Positions 1 to 12,855 of a stretch of 64,000 bases of DNA are shown piece by piece (the first letter of the stretch is position 1; each line of letters opens with the position of its first letter). Both the position numbers and the translations under genes were made by a program. The notes below the pieces were generated by a model. That model searched no databases, was not told the origin of the DNA, and was given only the letters and a program-made list of their open reading frames with translations. The DNA is from Hygrophila difformis. Its lineage: Eukaryota; Streptophyta; Magnoliopsida; Lamiales; Acanthaceae. The DNA is taken from positions 7,711,915 through 7,775,914 of the forward strand of contig JAOANR010000006.1 in assembly GCA_030278955.1 (NCBI GenBank). Direction: 5' to 3'.

Positions 1-1351
1 TCAATCGATAGCCAATACTACTTACTTATTACTAGTATAATAATAGAGGGAAAAAAACAGAGCATTAAATGGATGGAAGAAGAGTAAAAGATGAACAAGA
101 AGTTAATGAAGAAGAGGCAAAACACGGGGGGAATTGTATTTGTATTAATTGTATGGCGCAAGCAAATTGGGAAGGGTCCAGTCCAGAGTGTGCAAAGTTG
201 TTTTTCAGCAATTCCGGAAGGAAGGAAGACGAACAGAGAGGATTGACTTGATATATTATCCCGCGGCACCTAATCTTCCTCTACTTCTACCCTTGTCATT
301 TCTGCAATTCTGCCCACCCAAATTCCCAAATTAATCTTGTAACCTGTAGTAACGTCCTCTACTAGCAGTATTAAATTAAATTAAATTAAATTAAATTTCT
401 CCTCTATTTACCACTCATTTTATTACAAAACTACTAGTATATGATGATGTACTATATTATTATAAAATCAATAATTAATGGGAATCAAATCAACTAGGGT
501 GTTCAAAGGAAGAGTATAAATAGATATCTTATACTACTAGCAAACAATGTACAACTTAAGTTATTAATTTATTTTAATCACAACACCACTTCACGAAAAA
601 AATGTATAAGACTCTCTCTATTTTTGAACAGAAATTAATATATAGCTTGCTACTATTGATTGATCTCCTAAAATAGGTAGTCGATAATCGAATTCGTCTA
701 CGATTTTAAAAATTTAAAATAAAATAATACTAAATTGAAGTATCAAAATACTAGTAGTTCAGAATTCATCGACTAAAATAGTAGTAATGGGATGAGCACG
801 AGAGTAGAGAATGAGAATATGAGATGGGTACTTGGATAGGATTGGGTTTACTTTGACCGCTGCATAGAACTTTAGTGTCTAATTAAAATAATGAAATGAA
901 TAAGATATATGTATTTATATATTTATGCAGGGGGACAAGTCACAAGTCTTAGTAAACAGACATACAGTAGGAGTGAATGGAGGATATTATTGGAAGTTAA
1001 TGATAGATGATGTAAGTAATGAATAAATAAATAAATAAAAAATAATGAGGGGGTGCTTGTATGGATTTGCACGGCAGCATCAACCATGTTTGATGTCTAT
1101 GAAGTACTAATTTACTCCATTAATGAATGATGAAAACAAACAAGTGGCGCTGACGTTTACCCTGTCGCGTTAAGGTTGCCCATTCTCCAATCTCTACTAC
1201 ACGGAATCTGTTTTTCTTCTCATCCCCGCTAGACGGTTCTTGACTCCGTCAATTACTACATATCTGAATTGAAGAGGTAAAAACGCTGCCAAACAAATTC
1301 ATTAATACTCCACGTAACCAATAATTCAATAGTATATATAGTAGTATAGTA
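1..1351. other. AT-rich intergenic DNA, no gene seen
   Basis: No open reading frame here looks like a real protein. The only distinct structure is a short (TTAAA)n microsatellite at about 370-396. The frames around 69-334 overlap one another on both strands and have no recognisable domain. Confidence 0.6.
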
Positions 1352-2096
1352 CTCTCTCCATTTTTAAAAAAATGTAACACTCCTGTTTTTCATGCAATCC
1401 AATGCATATATTTAACATATAATATCCCAAATTGTATAAAAATAAAAATTATAAAAATTTGATATTCTAAAACTATGCGATTAGACGAATCCAAAAAGAT
1501 CTCATTTGACTATATTTTATCTTATATAACTATATTAAAAAAATTAATTCAAACTTACTTAATAAATAGTACTCCCTCCGTCCCACGAAGTTTGAACTCT
1601 ATTCCTTTTTGGGGTGTCCCACGAAGTTTGAACCCTTTCCGTTTTTAGAAAAATTAAATTAATATAAGTTTGATTAGAATCTTAATTATTGTCAAATCCC
1701 ATTAAAAATACTTACTTTTACTATTCTGCACAAATTCCAATGCATTATTACTTTCCTACACAAAGTCCCTTATATTTCTTTAACTCTTAATATTACAAAA
1801 TTGATACAAATAAAAATTGTATAAAATATATATTCTAAAACTACACGATTAGACGATTCTAACAAGACCACATTTGAATATTTTTCTCAAATTACATCAC
1901 TACGATAATATTAAGTCAAAGTTAAACAATAAACAATATCAAAATTCATTATAATCTTAAACACAAATACCCACACCACTTTAACTACTAAACTCCACTA
2001 CCTAAATTACCGTGCCCAAAAGAAAGGCTTCAATCTTCGCGGGACGGAGAGAGTAGTAACTATTCACATATTTCAATTATAAAAAAACGGAGGAAG
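1352..2096. mobile_element. Stowaway-like MITE interrupted by a second MITE
   Basis: The outer element starts with CTCTCTCCATTTTT after a TA and ends with AACGGAGGAAG before a TA. These are the degenerate terminal repeats of the CTCCCTCCGT (Stowaway/Tc1-mariner-like) family. Its body matches other copies in this window, for example 54171-54427 and 44703-44956, sharing the words for 'agacgaatcc..aagatctcatttgactatatttta'. It is split at 1570 by the element at 1572-2053 and resumes at 2054. Non-coding. Confidence 0.7.
1572..2053. mobile_element. Stowaway-like MITE, about 480-bp family, nested
   Basis: Terminal inverted repeats CTCCCTCCGTCCCACGAAG and, at the right end, CTTCGCGGGACGGAGAGAG, with TA on both sides (1570-1571 and 2054-2055). 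The body matches the copy at 49026-49498 through most of its length, so the two are one family. No coding capacity. It lies inside the element at 1352-2096. Confidence 0.8.
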
Positions 2097-4470
2097 TATA
2101 TACTCTATTCATGTCCTTGTTATTTGTACTAGATTGGAGTAGTTATCTAAGCAAGATTTTCAAATTCCAACTTTATAAATAATAAAAATTGTTTTTTTTA
2201 AAAAAATACGGATAATGTTCTTATGATAGATCTACCCTAGAAGCTTATTAGGAAATTGGGGTTTCATGTTTTTCTTTTCCAATTTTGTCGTTGGGTAAAT
2301 ACTCCAATTGGTAGTAGTAGAAAAATAAGGCCTCTGAAATTCAAAGTGGGTAGGGGTCGTCTAGCCAAGCCAAATCTAATTGATTTTTGAGCCAAAGTCG
2401 GTACAATTATATTATAAATTCCCGGCTTCACTTATTTTTATCAAAGTAGACCCAATCGCCAACTTGTGATATTAATACCGCCGCACCCAACTAAATTATA
2501 TTGTTATTTTTTAAAAAAAAAAAAAATAGAAGTAAAGCTTGGTCCAAGAATCATCTTTCCTTTCAATCAAAGTTTGAGAGTTTTATTCTCATCCAATCCC
2601 TATTCCTTCTCTTTACCACCCTTATAATTTATGTGCCTTAAGTTTCCACACACTTTTATCGATATATAAGTATCAATATTTATCAAAAGAAAATTCGGAT
2701 TCATTCTAATTTATTTCCATCTTTTATTCTTATTTTTAGTTTTTATTTTATTTATTTTTCAATGGGTAGGCTTCACAAGGGAATGGGGATATGACCATTC
2801 ATGAGGTTGATGATTTGGTTCCCATTCGATCCTTTATTCTTCTCCTTTATTCTTTTTATAACTTGTGGGGCTTAAACTCTTACATATATATTTGTCGATA
2901 CGTGAGTATTTATCAAAAATTGGGAGGATTCACAAGCATCATCACATCCGTACTCTAAAATTTTATTGTTTATATATAGTATATTTCTATCTTTAAAAGT
3001 AAGTGTTATGCTTCTTTCACGAACCACTTGTTACAATATTTTTTTCTCAATCAAAGACGTCATTTTTTTTTTACTCAAGAACATCTTTTCAGTGACATAT
3101 TGTTTTATAACTTGTCATACTTACTGGTACAATAGTGAATCAATTTGCTCCAATATGGGGGAAAAAGAATGGGGGAATAAGAAAACGACCAAAAACAGCA
3201 ATAACTCAAACAGCGTGTTCCATGACTTGTATGGATACTATAGCCCCACACCACATACCAAGTCTATTATGAGTTGGGAATTCCATTGTTGGTTAATACT
3301 GTAATTCATAAGCTGCTGCAGGCTAATAATAATAAAAATAATAATAATAAAAAACCACCAAAGAGCATAACTTATTTTCATAGTAGCCGGCGGGCACCCA
3401 ACAGGTTGGCAACAGTGATTCGTCTAACGTCTAAATGAAGACACAAGGCATCATCTCTTATGTACTCCATGACGTTAACTGATCACAGGCGAGATGAGAG
3501 ACAGATAGATGATTATGATGAATTGATGATGATGTAATAAAAGCATCAATCTACCAAAAAGATAGATTAATTAAGGTTAAAAGCAATCCAGGTGCAGTCT
3601 CTTTTCTTGACATAATTTATGAAGTATATATGTAGGGCAGGCGATGGAAGCCGAGGGCCCTAGAAAACATGAGTGAGTGTTTTGTAGGTTATGTTTGTGA
3701 AGGGAACATCAAACGTGTAACCATGTCAACCATGTCTGCATTTTAATGTTATCAACATCTCAGAAGTGTCAAAACCAGTTGAGTTGTACACATGTAACAT
3801 GTAGTATCTGTCATGCCCGCTTTACTCACCCACTTCACACTTATCAACATTTCTACGGACGTACATACATACACATACTAATATATACCAAATATGAACG
3901 GAATATTAGGGACTATGCATGGGGAAGAAAATTAAACATGTTTGGCGTGGAGGACCATCAACGGATGTGAGCATTTCAATTAATTCCAAGTTGACAGCAA
4001 AATATTCTTCCCTGATGATGAGCCTTGGAAATATATATATATATACACTCTACTATTTCCAAATTGACATCTTCATTATTATAACCCATGAATTAAGTCC
4101 ATGTGTCCTGTCCTGACCTCTATTAGGTGTAATTCTTCAATACTCGGCAAAGGCACTCGACAATACCCAGATTTCAACAACCCCCCACATGACTGCCAAC
4201 TGCGGCCGATATCTCAATTAAATCTTTGGACTCTACAAGCTATATATATGCTCACCAAATGCCGATGACCATAAAAAAAAAACAAAAAAAAACAAAAAAA
4301 AAACAAAAAAAAAACATGGGTACATGATTTATCAACTCAAAACTAGTTGCATCCAACGTGTTATAGAAATATAACTTCTATGGACCTATTAGCTTATGTA
4401 TATAGTGCATAGACAATGAAGATGAAAAATAACAATGAGAAAGAGAGAGAGAATCAAGAGGAAGTATCAA
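2097..4470. other. Intergenic DNA without a supported gene
   Basis: AT-rich with poly-A/T runs. The stretches near 2570-2660 and 2770-2900 faintly resemble the 3' half of the SINE family seen at 29828-29995 ('...ataatttatgtg..cttaa..tttccacac'), but are too diverged to call. An (A)8-10C repeat lies at about 4274-4315. The 112-codon frame at 2966-3304 has no recognisable domain and I do not call it a gene. Confidence 0.5.
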
Positions 4471-4839
4471 TCGAGGTGTGTAATCCTCGTTCCATTACTC
4501 AGCTATTTATAGTGATTCATACAACACTACATTTAGGTTGTATTACTATGTACTACAATACACAATACTACACTTAGGTTGTACTATTATGTACTACAAT
4601 ACACAAGACTACGTTTAGATTGTAGTACTATACACAAGACCACACACTTCTTGTAGTATTATGTAGTGAAGACATCCAACCTATACACTTACGTGTGTAA
4701 CACTCCCCCTTTGGATGTCCTCTATACAAAGAATATGCCTCGTTAAAACCTTACTAGGAAAAAACCCTGTGGGAAAAAATCCTAGTGAATGAAAAAGAGT
4801 ACAGTATTCTTGTATTCGTTGCTCCCCCTGTTTTGTACA
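4471..4839 (-). mobile_element. 3' non-coding end of a Ty1/copia retrotransposon
   Basis: Directly downstream (minus strand) of the copia RNase H fragment. It contains the words 'aacactccccctttggatg' and 'tatgcctcgttaaaacctt', which I recognise from the region after pol in many plant copia elements. Exact LTR borders could not be fixed, because no matching second LTR is present in the window. Confidence 0.5.
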
Positions 4840-5361
4840 TCATTGGAGATCTTTAAGCCGCCGCATTCCAATTCTCTTTACGAGTTTCTCGAATATTGCG
4901 GTCGGCAATGCCTTGGTCAATAGATCCGCCAGATTATTGTCTGATCGAACTTGCTGCACTTCAATTTCACCATTCTTTTGAAGATCATGAGTGAAGAAGA
5001 ACTTAGGCGAAATGTGTTTTGTTCGATCTCCCTTGATATAACCTCTTTTCAATTGAGCTATGCAAGCTGCATTATCTTCATACAATAATGTTGGAGGAAG
5101 CTTTTCATCAGATATTAACCCACAATTCTTCAGGATATGATAGGTCATTGATCTTAACGAAACACATTCTCGACTGGCTTCATGAATTGCCAATATTTCA
5201 GCATGATTGGAAGATGTGGCAGTTAATGTTTGTTTAGCAGATCTCCAGGAAACTGCAGTACTGCCACAAGTAAATATATAGCCCGTCTGGGACTTGGCAT
5301 TGTGCGGGTCCGACAAATACCCAGCATCAGTATAACCAATCAATGGCTTGCAGCGGCTCAT
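4840..5361 (-). pseudogene. Copia retrotransposon RNase H fragment
   Basis: About 173 codons that match the C-terminal RNase H part of Ty1/copia Pol. The motifs in order are GYTDAGYLSDPHNAKSQTGY, SWRSAKQTLTATSSNHAE, LLYEDNAACI, RTKHISPKFF, NNLADLLTKALP and a final GMRRLK. Integrase, reverse transcriptase and gag are absent, because the frame runs into an unrelated LINE fragment at about 5362. The methionine at 5361 is therefore not a true start but a residue near the break. In a complete element this domain would remove the RNA strand during reverse transcription. This is a dead remnant. Confidence 0.9.
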
Positions 5362-5781
5362 AGCTTTGGGTCTGGAAGATGTAATTTGCTATTCGGATTC
5401 CATGGAAGCTTTGCGGATCCTTCGACAAGGTACTAGTGAGGGTCATTGGCTGCAGCCTATGTACCTTCGTATTGCTGAGCTTCTGTCTCAGCTTCCGAGG
5501 ATTCATTGGTTCCACATTCTGCGAGAAGGGAATATGGTTGCTGATTCGTTGGCGAAGATGGGAGCTAGAATGGAAGAATTCTTTACGACGTGGGCTTTTC
5601 CTCCGGATGAGGCGGTTTCAGCTTTGGCTGTGGATAGAGCGGGGGTGTGGCTCCCGCGGTTTTGAAGTAGTGGTAGCTTGTTTTTATTTTCTTCTCTCTT
5701 GAACCCCCCTTCAGTAGCTTTTTTAGTTTTTAATGGTTCTCCTTTGCCGACGCTTGGCGTCATGTTCACCGAAAAAAAAAA
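5362..5781 (+). pseudogene. 5'-truncated LINE, RNase H end with poly(A)
   Basis: The frame to 5665 encodes the C-terminal RNase H-like domain (RVT_3 type) common at the end of plant L1-type LINEs and of 'putative ribonuclease H' proteins. It has a CYSDSMEALRIL strand and the typical end ILREGNMVADSLAKMGA. A short 3' region follows and finishes in a run of ten A at 5772-5781. This fits target-primed retrotransposition with 5' truncation, inserted head-on into the copia remnant. I saw no clean target-site duplication. Most of the LINE (endonuclease, RT) is missing. Confidence 0.8.
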
Positions 5782-7175
5782 CACATGGATGCTATGGCTC
5801 TGATACTCCTTGTTAAACATAGGTTCACAAGCATTCAACTAAAAAACAATCGGTGATTTTGGTCTTCACTCTATGCAACCTTTATCAAACTATTCCTCCA
5901 AGGCTAAAAATTGGACTAAATGGCCATGCACGTGGGGACCAATGTGATCAGGAAAATGAAACGGAGACAATTTTATATCAAAGGTGAAAAGAATTAAATG
6001 GTCATACACGTGGGGGCCAATGGAAGCAAGAAAAATGAACAAGAGTAGATTGTAGGATGGATCCATGAATAAATGTCCACATACCTAAATGGCTAAATGC
6101 CCTGTCATTAACTTCACAAGGTTAAATATCAAAGGTGAAAAGAATTACAAATATAGGGGAGCGTACCTCGTATTTTTACCAAGCTATCCTTCCTTACAAA
6201 TGCCATAGAAGAAGCACCTCTGATCTCAACACTTTGGAAACGGACTATCATCCTTTTCAATCCAACATCCTAAACTGCTCAAAGTAATAGCAGGAAATCT
6301 AGATCAAGGAACACAGGAATTGTACAAAAATGCCACATTCTCCCAAGCATTTTGCTGGGCTGGCTCTTGCATTGCGTATTACTCAGAAGAACTTCACTGT
6401 TTCAGAATCTATGTTTCACTTTATTATTTCTGCATTCTGGGGACAAACAGATTTTAGTTGTTACATCCACGATATCCACGCATAGAGAAGACAAATTTAG
6501 AACATTCATTGTCTTTTCATGCCTCATTTTTACCATCCACTGGATTTCTGCCCTGTCAGTCAATGTCTTTGGTGCTCCTGAAATTGGTCCCTTTAATTTT
6601 TCGGAGGTTGATAAACTTCAGTCAGTTTACTCTTTACCGCAACAGTCGACCTCTAAAATACTACTAGTATCTGTTGCTCACAGTTACAGGTTGAGTGAGT
6701 CTCATACTCCAAGTTTGGCCAAATTGTCCTACCGGCACCCCGGAGATCACAATGACTACCAGATTTTCCGACCTGGACAAGTGGCGAAGCAGGATTTGAC
6801 CACGTGGCTGGTTCCCAAGTGACGACTTGGATATAGTCGGCCTTTTTGTGATGGATTCAACTCAACCATTAAGCGGTAAATATTATTGTAACTGTTAAAC
6901 AATAAACTGATAATTGAAGTCCTTATTTCAATTCAAAATCGTTATCTAAATAGGGGAAGCAATGTGACTGAAAAAGTAGTTATTTCTAAATAGGATGAAT
7001 CCTACATCCCTAAATTTAAATGTCAAATGGACAAGTTCAAAATCCCTAATTCCCTTGTATGTTTGAATCAATTCCAACACCCTAATATGGTAATAATTCA
7101 AGGGCCGGATTGAATTTATGCAAAGCATTTCAAGAAAGATTCATAATTTTACAGAAATGGAAAGAAACAGTACCA
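5782..7175. other. Intergenic DNA; possible copia primer-binding site
   Basis: At 5793-5807 the plus strand reads GGCTCTGATACTCC. On the minus strand this is close to the tRNA-iMet primer-binding site of copia elements (TATCAGAGCC core), so this may be the 5' end of the element whose 3' end lies at 4471-5361. Duplicated words occur at 5930-6140 ('atatcaaaggtgaaaagaatta'). An open stretch on the minus strand at about 6168-6278 has splice-like borders but no recognisable product. The 156-codon plus frame at 6352-6822 looks like chance. Confidence 0.4.
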
Positions 7176-9018
7176 TCATCTAGGGCCTGAAAGTTCAATG
7201 GCCTCAATGACAACAGAAGACTCCTCAACGGCTTCACCAAAATTCCACGGAAAACTAAACGTGCCATCATCTGCTCCACCCTGTGAAGGTTCTTGATGTT
7301 CTGTATGCCCATTTACATCTTCCAGCATCTTCAAAACTTGTGACATTTTTAGTCGAATCTCTGGGTTTGATTGAGTGCATTTCAAAGCCAGTTCAACTGC
7401 CTTCTCCAGCTCCAGCGCATCAAAGCCCCCCTTCAGATTCTTGTCAACAAGCTCTTCCAGTCTCTTCTCCATATGCAAAGTTCTGATCCAGTCAAGGATC
7501 ATGCCTTTCTGGGCATGACCTGTGGCTGCAGCATCTAAAGCCTTCTGGCCAGTGATGAGTTCTAAAAGCAGTATACCAAATCCAAACACATCAGTTTTTT
7601 CCGAGGATTGGCCGGTCGAAAGATACTCTGGTGCAATGTGGCCTACAGTGCCCCGCACAGCTGTTGTTACATGTGAATCTCGAGGATCTAACAGCTTGGC
7701 TAGGCCGAAATCTCCAACTATAGCTTCAAAATTTTCATCGAGCAATATGTTTGCAGCTTTGACATCCCTATGAATTATTTTTGGATTGCACTGTTCGTGC
7801 AGGTACAGCAGACCACGAGATGCTCCAACAGCAATATGCATTCTTTTGCTCCAATCCAAAGATGGCTTCTCCTGATGAGGGTCTATCGGCTAAAAATTAA
7901 AACATAGCTCATAAATGAAAGTATAGACATAAATAAAATGGATAACTAACCTCGTAGACGGTCTGCAACACTCCCATTAGGCATATAAGGGTAAACGAGT
8001 ATTTTCTCCTCTGGGGTCATACAAAATCCATACAAACGTAGCAGATTTCGATGCAAAGCCAAGCCTATCATTTCGACTTCGGTCTGAAATTGGACTTCAC
8101 CAGTGAAACTAGGATCTTTCAATCTCTTAACTGCAACCATCGTCCTGTTCGGAAGAAGTCCTTTATAGACTACTCCAAATCCTCCTTGTCCAATAATGTT
8201 TCTAGTGTGGAAGTTGTTTGTTGCATTTTGTAATTCACGCAATGAAAACCTTTTCAAATGACCAATATTGAACTGGTAATCTTGTTGCACTGCAGATGAA
8301 ACAACAGAAGGAACTTTTGTCAGTACTTTTACAGCGATCCAAATGAAGAAAAGAGATGAGCGTGCAGTTGGGGGGATACCGTATGATGTGCACGGAACAC
8401 GAGTTCTGTACCAATGCACCAAACATACGAGCAGTATGATGGAAACAATGACCGTACAACTGGCTCCAATTACCACAGCAACAACAAAATGATGAGGATG
8501 ATGGCTAACTTTGGAGTACGCATTTGTTTCTGAAAGAAAGACACGTTTATTGTTTGACAGAGATGTGACGAACTGACCATTCTAATGTGGTGAAAAGGAA
8601 ATGAGATGTTACCATTAACTGGTTTTGGAGCAACCATACAAATTTGAGAGGGCGAAGAACAAAGAAAGACGTTCCCTGCAACACTGGAAAAATATATTCC
8701 CTTCAAAAATCAAAAGATTTGAAATAGTTATACATGGACTATATCAAAGTGCCGCACACTCGACAGAATGTTAATAGCACAAGGCTTATACTTCTTGAAT
8801 GCACAAATGCATATCAGAATGTCAAGACAGTTCATGAATCATGACTGAATCGAGTTTTCTGTCATGTATATTACTTCCTTCGTCCCATTTTATTAGGCTT
8901 CTTTTGATTGTTATTGTTGTTTATTGATAACTTTGACCTAATATTGTCGCAAGTATATGAGAAACAAAAAATAGTTGAGTTGTGTATTGTTATAATCGTC
9001 TAAGTGCATAATTTTAGA

Positions 9019-9049
<31 letters not shown>

Positions 9050-10245
9050 AGATTTTTCATTTGTACACATTTGAGATATTAACCATTAAAGAAGTGCATT
9101 GGAATCAGGCTAATTTTTTCTTGGAAGTCGCTGCAAATGATAAGTGTAATAAACTTAGGGACATGACAAAAATAGATCAAATAAACTTACCTGTAGTCTT
9201 TAGAGAGTATCTTAGGAATTGGGCCACTCAGGTTATTGAAGGACAAGTCCCTGCAAAATATTGGTCCTTGTTAACAGCCATTTATGATACCCTTCTACTC
9301 ATAACATACTCATTATTCTGATCAGAAAGCATACAACACCAAAAGACCAGTAAGGTTGGCTACGTCCATGGGAATTTGCCCAGACAACTTGTTTTTGCTA
9401 AGTCGTCTGAAAATTCATGTTATTGAGAAATTAGATCAACTCGCAGAACTCAACCTCCATAAACAAGAATCTGAATAAACAATAGACATATCCTTACAAG
9501 TAATTAAGACGAGTTAAATATCCGAAAGAACTTGGAATTTCACCACCAAACTTGTTACCAGAAAGGTCAAGTGTTTGCAGCTCCGAGAGCATCCCAATCT
9601 CGGAGGGAATACCTCCTGAAAAATCATTATTCTGTAGTAACCTAAGGGGGTTCAACACAAGCATGAAGGAATTAACAGCATAGAACAACATGAAACATTG
9701 ATGAGATGATAAATTACAAGACTTCTAGCACTCACATTGTTCGAAGACGAGTTAAATTTCCAATACTAGGCGAAAGTGTTCCAGATAATCCCACACTAGC
9801 CATTTCTCTAAACAAAAAAACGATATAATCAGGTAAAATGTGTGATGAGGCAAAACGATAAGTATGGATTCCATTCTCATAATTAATCAATTGGGAAAAC
9901 TCACAAAGAAACAACAAAGCCCTCTTCAGAACAGCCAACCATATTCCAAGTACAAGGGTCGACAGAATTGATATCCCATCCTTCAAGAACATGATTCCCA
10001 TCCCTCATTTCTCTTTTCATAGACATCAGAGCAGCAACTGCTCACAACATTCGAACATTCACATATTCACATATCCAGAATTTGTTTAATTGTATTACTG
10101 AGTAGAAATCTGCAATAATAGTGAAGGGAGAAGTAGGAATCTCACCTTCAAAATTGACACCCTTTGGGGAAAGAAGACTATAAGAAGCATCAACAACAGC
10201 CAACGCCAAGAAAACAAGTGACAGAACTAGCCACAGTTCTATCAT
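7176..10245 (-). CDS. LRR receptor-like Ser/Thr kinase (At5g45780-like)
   Basis: Membrane receptor kinase of LRR family II (the SERK/NIK group), closest from memory to Arabidopsis At5g45780. Exons on the minus strand: 10146-10245, 9905-10037, 9736-9807, 9498-9641, 9335-9406, 9191-9250, 8613-8683, 8380-8529, 7951-8289, 7176-7882. All junctions are GT..AG and in phase, giving 615 aa, close to the length I recall for that homologue. Order: signal peptide ([20 protein letters not shown]), an LRR N-cap with [10 protein letters not shown], about five LRRs in 72- and 144-bp exons, a membrane segment ([20 protein letters not shown]), then a full kinase with [33 protein letters not shown] and [10 protein letters not shown]. 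It ends AIELSGPR, as in this family. HRD and DFG are intact, so it is predicted to be an active RD kinase. One intron holds a MITE fragment. Ligand and partners are unknown. Confidence 0.93.
8874..9110. mobile_element. Truncated Stowaway-like MITE in a receptor-kinase intron
   Basis: Starts with CTTCCTTCGTCCCATTTTAT after a TA and shares the internal words of the 32818-33075 copy ('taattttagaatatatat', 'ttgagatattaac'). The right terminal repeat is not found. It lies wholly inside intron 8684-9190 of the LRR kinase gene and does not touch a splice site. Confidence 0.6.
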
Positions 10246-12855
10246 TAGACTTCAAACTCCACTGCAATAAAGAGGGCCGATCGACGCCCCAGACGTGTAG
10301 TATGTGGGCTGTGTGTGTGTGTGAGAATTTTTCCTGCAAAATTCAAAATTATCCTCAATTCAACTTCAAAAATCCCAGTTAGTCTTCCCCATTATCTTCC
10401 CTGTTGCCGCCTGGAAATGCATACAAGGAAAGATTAATGTTGTGGTTCATTTAAAGTAAAATAAAGGAGAATACTGTCAAATTATGCAGAGCCATGTTAA
10501 GTAAAATGTGACACAATCACAATAATATGACTCGATTCCTATTTAGTCAGAAAACAGTAGCCTATGCTTGATTACCTAACAAAGCAATTAAGCAAGGGGC
10601 ATACATTCAAATTAACATTAAATATAGCAGCCACCATACAGTCCAAGATAGCACAGAATCCCATATTTGTAGTTCCAAAAAACTCGTAGAAACCATCAGC
10701 GAACGATGAACAAGACAAGCAGTACATTACAACAAAGATAGAATCTCAGAAGGCCATGAAGATGAAAACAGAAGCAGAAGCAGCCTCCAAACACAAGGAA
10801 AATCTAGATCCATAAAAAAACAGAGTGGTAAAGATAAAATATAGAGAGAGCACAAACTGAGTAATGAATGTTCGAAAGCAAATAATTTAACAAACAGAAA
10901 ACACAACTCAATGGCTCAATGCATACAAATGTGACAGGCAAAGTGGCGAGCATATCACATAATACGGAAACTGAAACTATTTTCTCATTATATAGTACTC
11001 GTATCAATCAAATTACAATAGTAGTACTATTAAGGAGAAAACGATATTGAGAGGTGATTGATTACCGAAAGAACAAGGACAAGAACAGGAACGTGCTCCA
11101 AAGGGCATTGCATTCACGGAGGGGTTTCCAATCCAATACACACAATCCACAATCCAATGGACAGTGGGGGCAAAATACCCTAGATTGACACAAATGTGAC
11201 TTGTAGTAGAGGACATTACTATAATTAATAGTATTAATATTGTTTGTTGTGGGAGTAGTAGTAGCATTATTCAAAGGAAATTCATCGGGCGGGACGCCAA
11301 AAGGTTTGAAGAAAGGAACAGTGTCTGTGTCTGGTCCATTAGATTAGAGGTGTTAAGTACTTTGTTAGCCGAGACACAATAGACAATAGACAATGGGCAG
11401 GGGAACGGTCAATAGTCCCACACCCGCCTTCTTTGTCACGACTCACGACGCCAATGGACTCGATGGCCGATGCACAGTTGCACTTCCACACCACCTGCGT
11501 GCGGTGCCAACTGCCAACTAATTAAGCCGTCGGATCCACAAAATTAAATCCATATACAGAGATGATGACTGCGACTTCCCGCAATCAATCAATTCCAAAA
11601 AAACAAATCAATAAAGGTAAATTAATTAATTCATGACTTCATACCACACAAATTTTAAAAAAAAATAATAATAACTCCCTTAGTCTGAGGCAAAATATTT
11701 AATTTGACTTTTTTTATACTGTTCATTGATTAATTTTAATTCAATTTTATTTCAAATATATATTTAGAAAAAATAATCAAACTTGGTCTTATTAAAATCG
11801 TTAATTTTAGAATATATATTTTATATAATTTTTTATTATACATATTTTAAGATATTAACGATTAAAAAAATAAATTGAATTGTGTGCAGAAATAAAATAA
11901 GACAACTAAACAAAAGGAAACTATCCCCAAACACTCCACTTGATTCAGATTCCAGATTAATAAAATGAACACAATATATCGGCAATTAAATTACTACTAC
12001 TACAGTACTTGTGGTAATCCGATAATTGCGCGCTTGAAAATGCGTGCCGTAGAGGCAGGCCCCCAGCAATCAATCAGTACTGCTGTCGGCGTTTGACCAT
12101 TCCAAAAGGACAACCTACATGTCGATCTGGCATGTTCATTTTCCACCCTGTATCTGTTGTTATGGTAGGGTCTCCACCCTCACCATGCATGACCAATTGA
12201 CCATAGACTGAATCCCCCAACCTCTTCCTCACAAACACAATAGCTTCAAATCTAAATTCAAGACGGAATTGAAATTTACCCACAGAGCAACGATGTATTG
12301 AAAGAATACACTAGTAAGTACTTCTTTACTAACAAAATAAACAGCCTGCAACTTTTGATTTGTTTCGCAAGAGGAGAAACACAACAAGAGAAGGGAAATA
12401 CAACCAAAAACATAGAGAGCAAGAAACAGAATATAAAATCCTCCGAGCCCACCATTTTGGTTGGGGTAGAACTGCAATGCAAATTACAACATATTCATTC
12501 ATTAATTCATACACTCAAGCATTAACTTACCTGCTACACACTTCACTTTTACCTTGTTGAATAAAACCAAGCATATATATACATAAAAAAAAAAAGAGGG
12601 GGGGGTGGATCTTTTCCATATGCGCTGCTTAAATAGGATAGGAACAGGGAAGGCAAGGATAATACACAACAGCACAGCACAGCACAGCATGTATAGAGAA
12701 ACAAAATCCAGCAGCTGAGTGCACATAGTTTCGGGGATATTGCTGCTGGTCCCATTCATTGAACTCCCCGGCATTCAGAGGAGATTTAGTACCAATCTTC
12801 ATCTTCAAATCATCAATGGCTAGTTGGATAGTACACCTAAACATCCCAGGCATGT
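10246..12855. other. Upstream region of the LRR kinase and 3' side of the BIN2-like gene
   Basis: 10246-11280 is the probable 5' leader and promoter of the LRR kinase, possibly with leader introns, but no leader exon could be fixed. A degenerate Stowaway-like MITE occupies about 11676-11930 (internal words 'taattttagaatatatatttt' and 'attgaattgtgtgcagaa'). 12300-12855 is the probable 3' UTR side of the GSK3-like gene. The many short frames here (for example around 12229-12774) overlap each other on both strands and show no domain. Confidence 0.5.

Noticed and set aside
6352..6822. 156-codon plus-strand frame
   Set aside because: No recognisable motif, no good coding composition, and no splice partners; likely chance.
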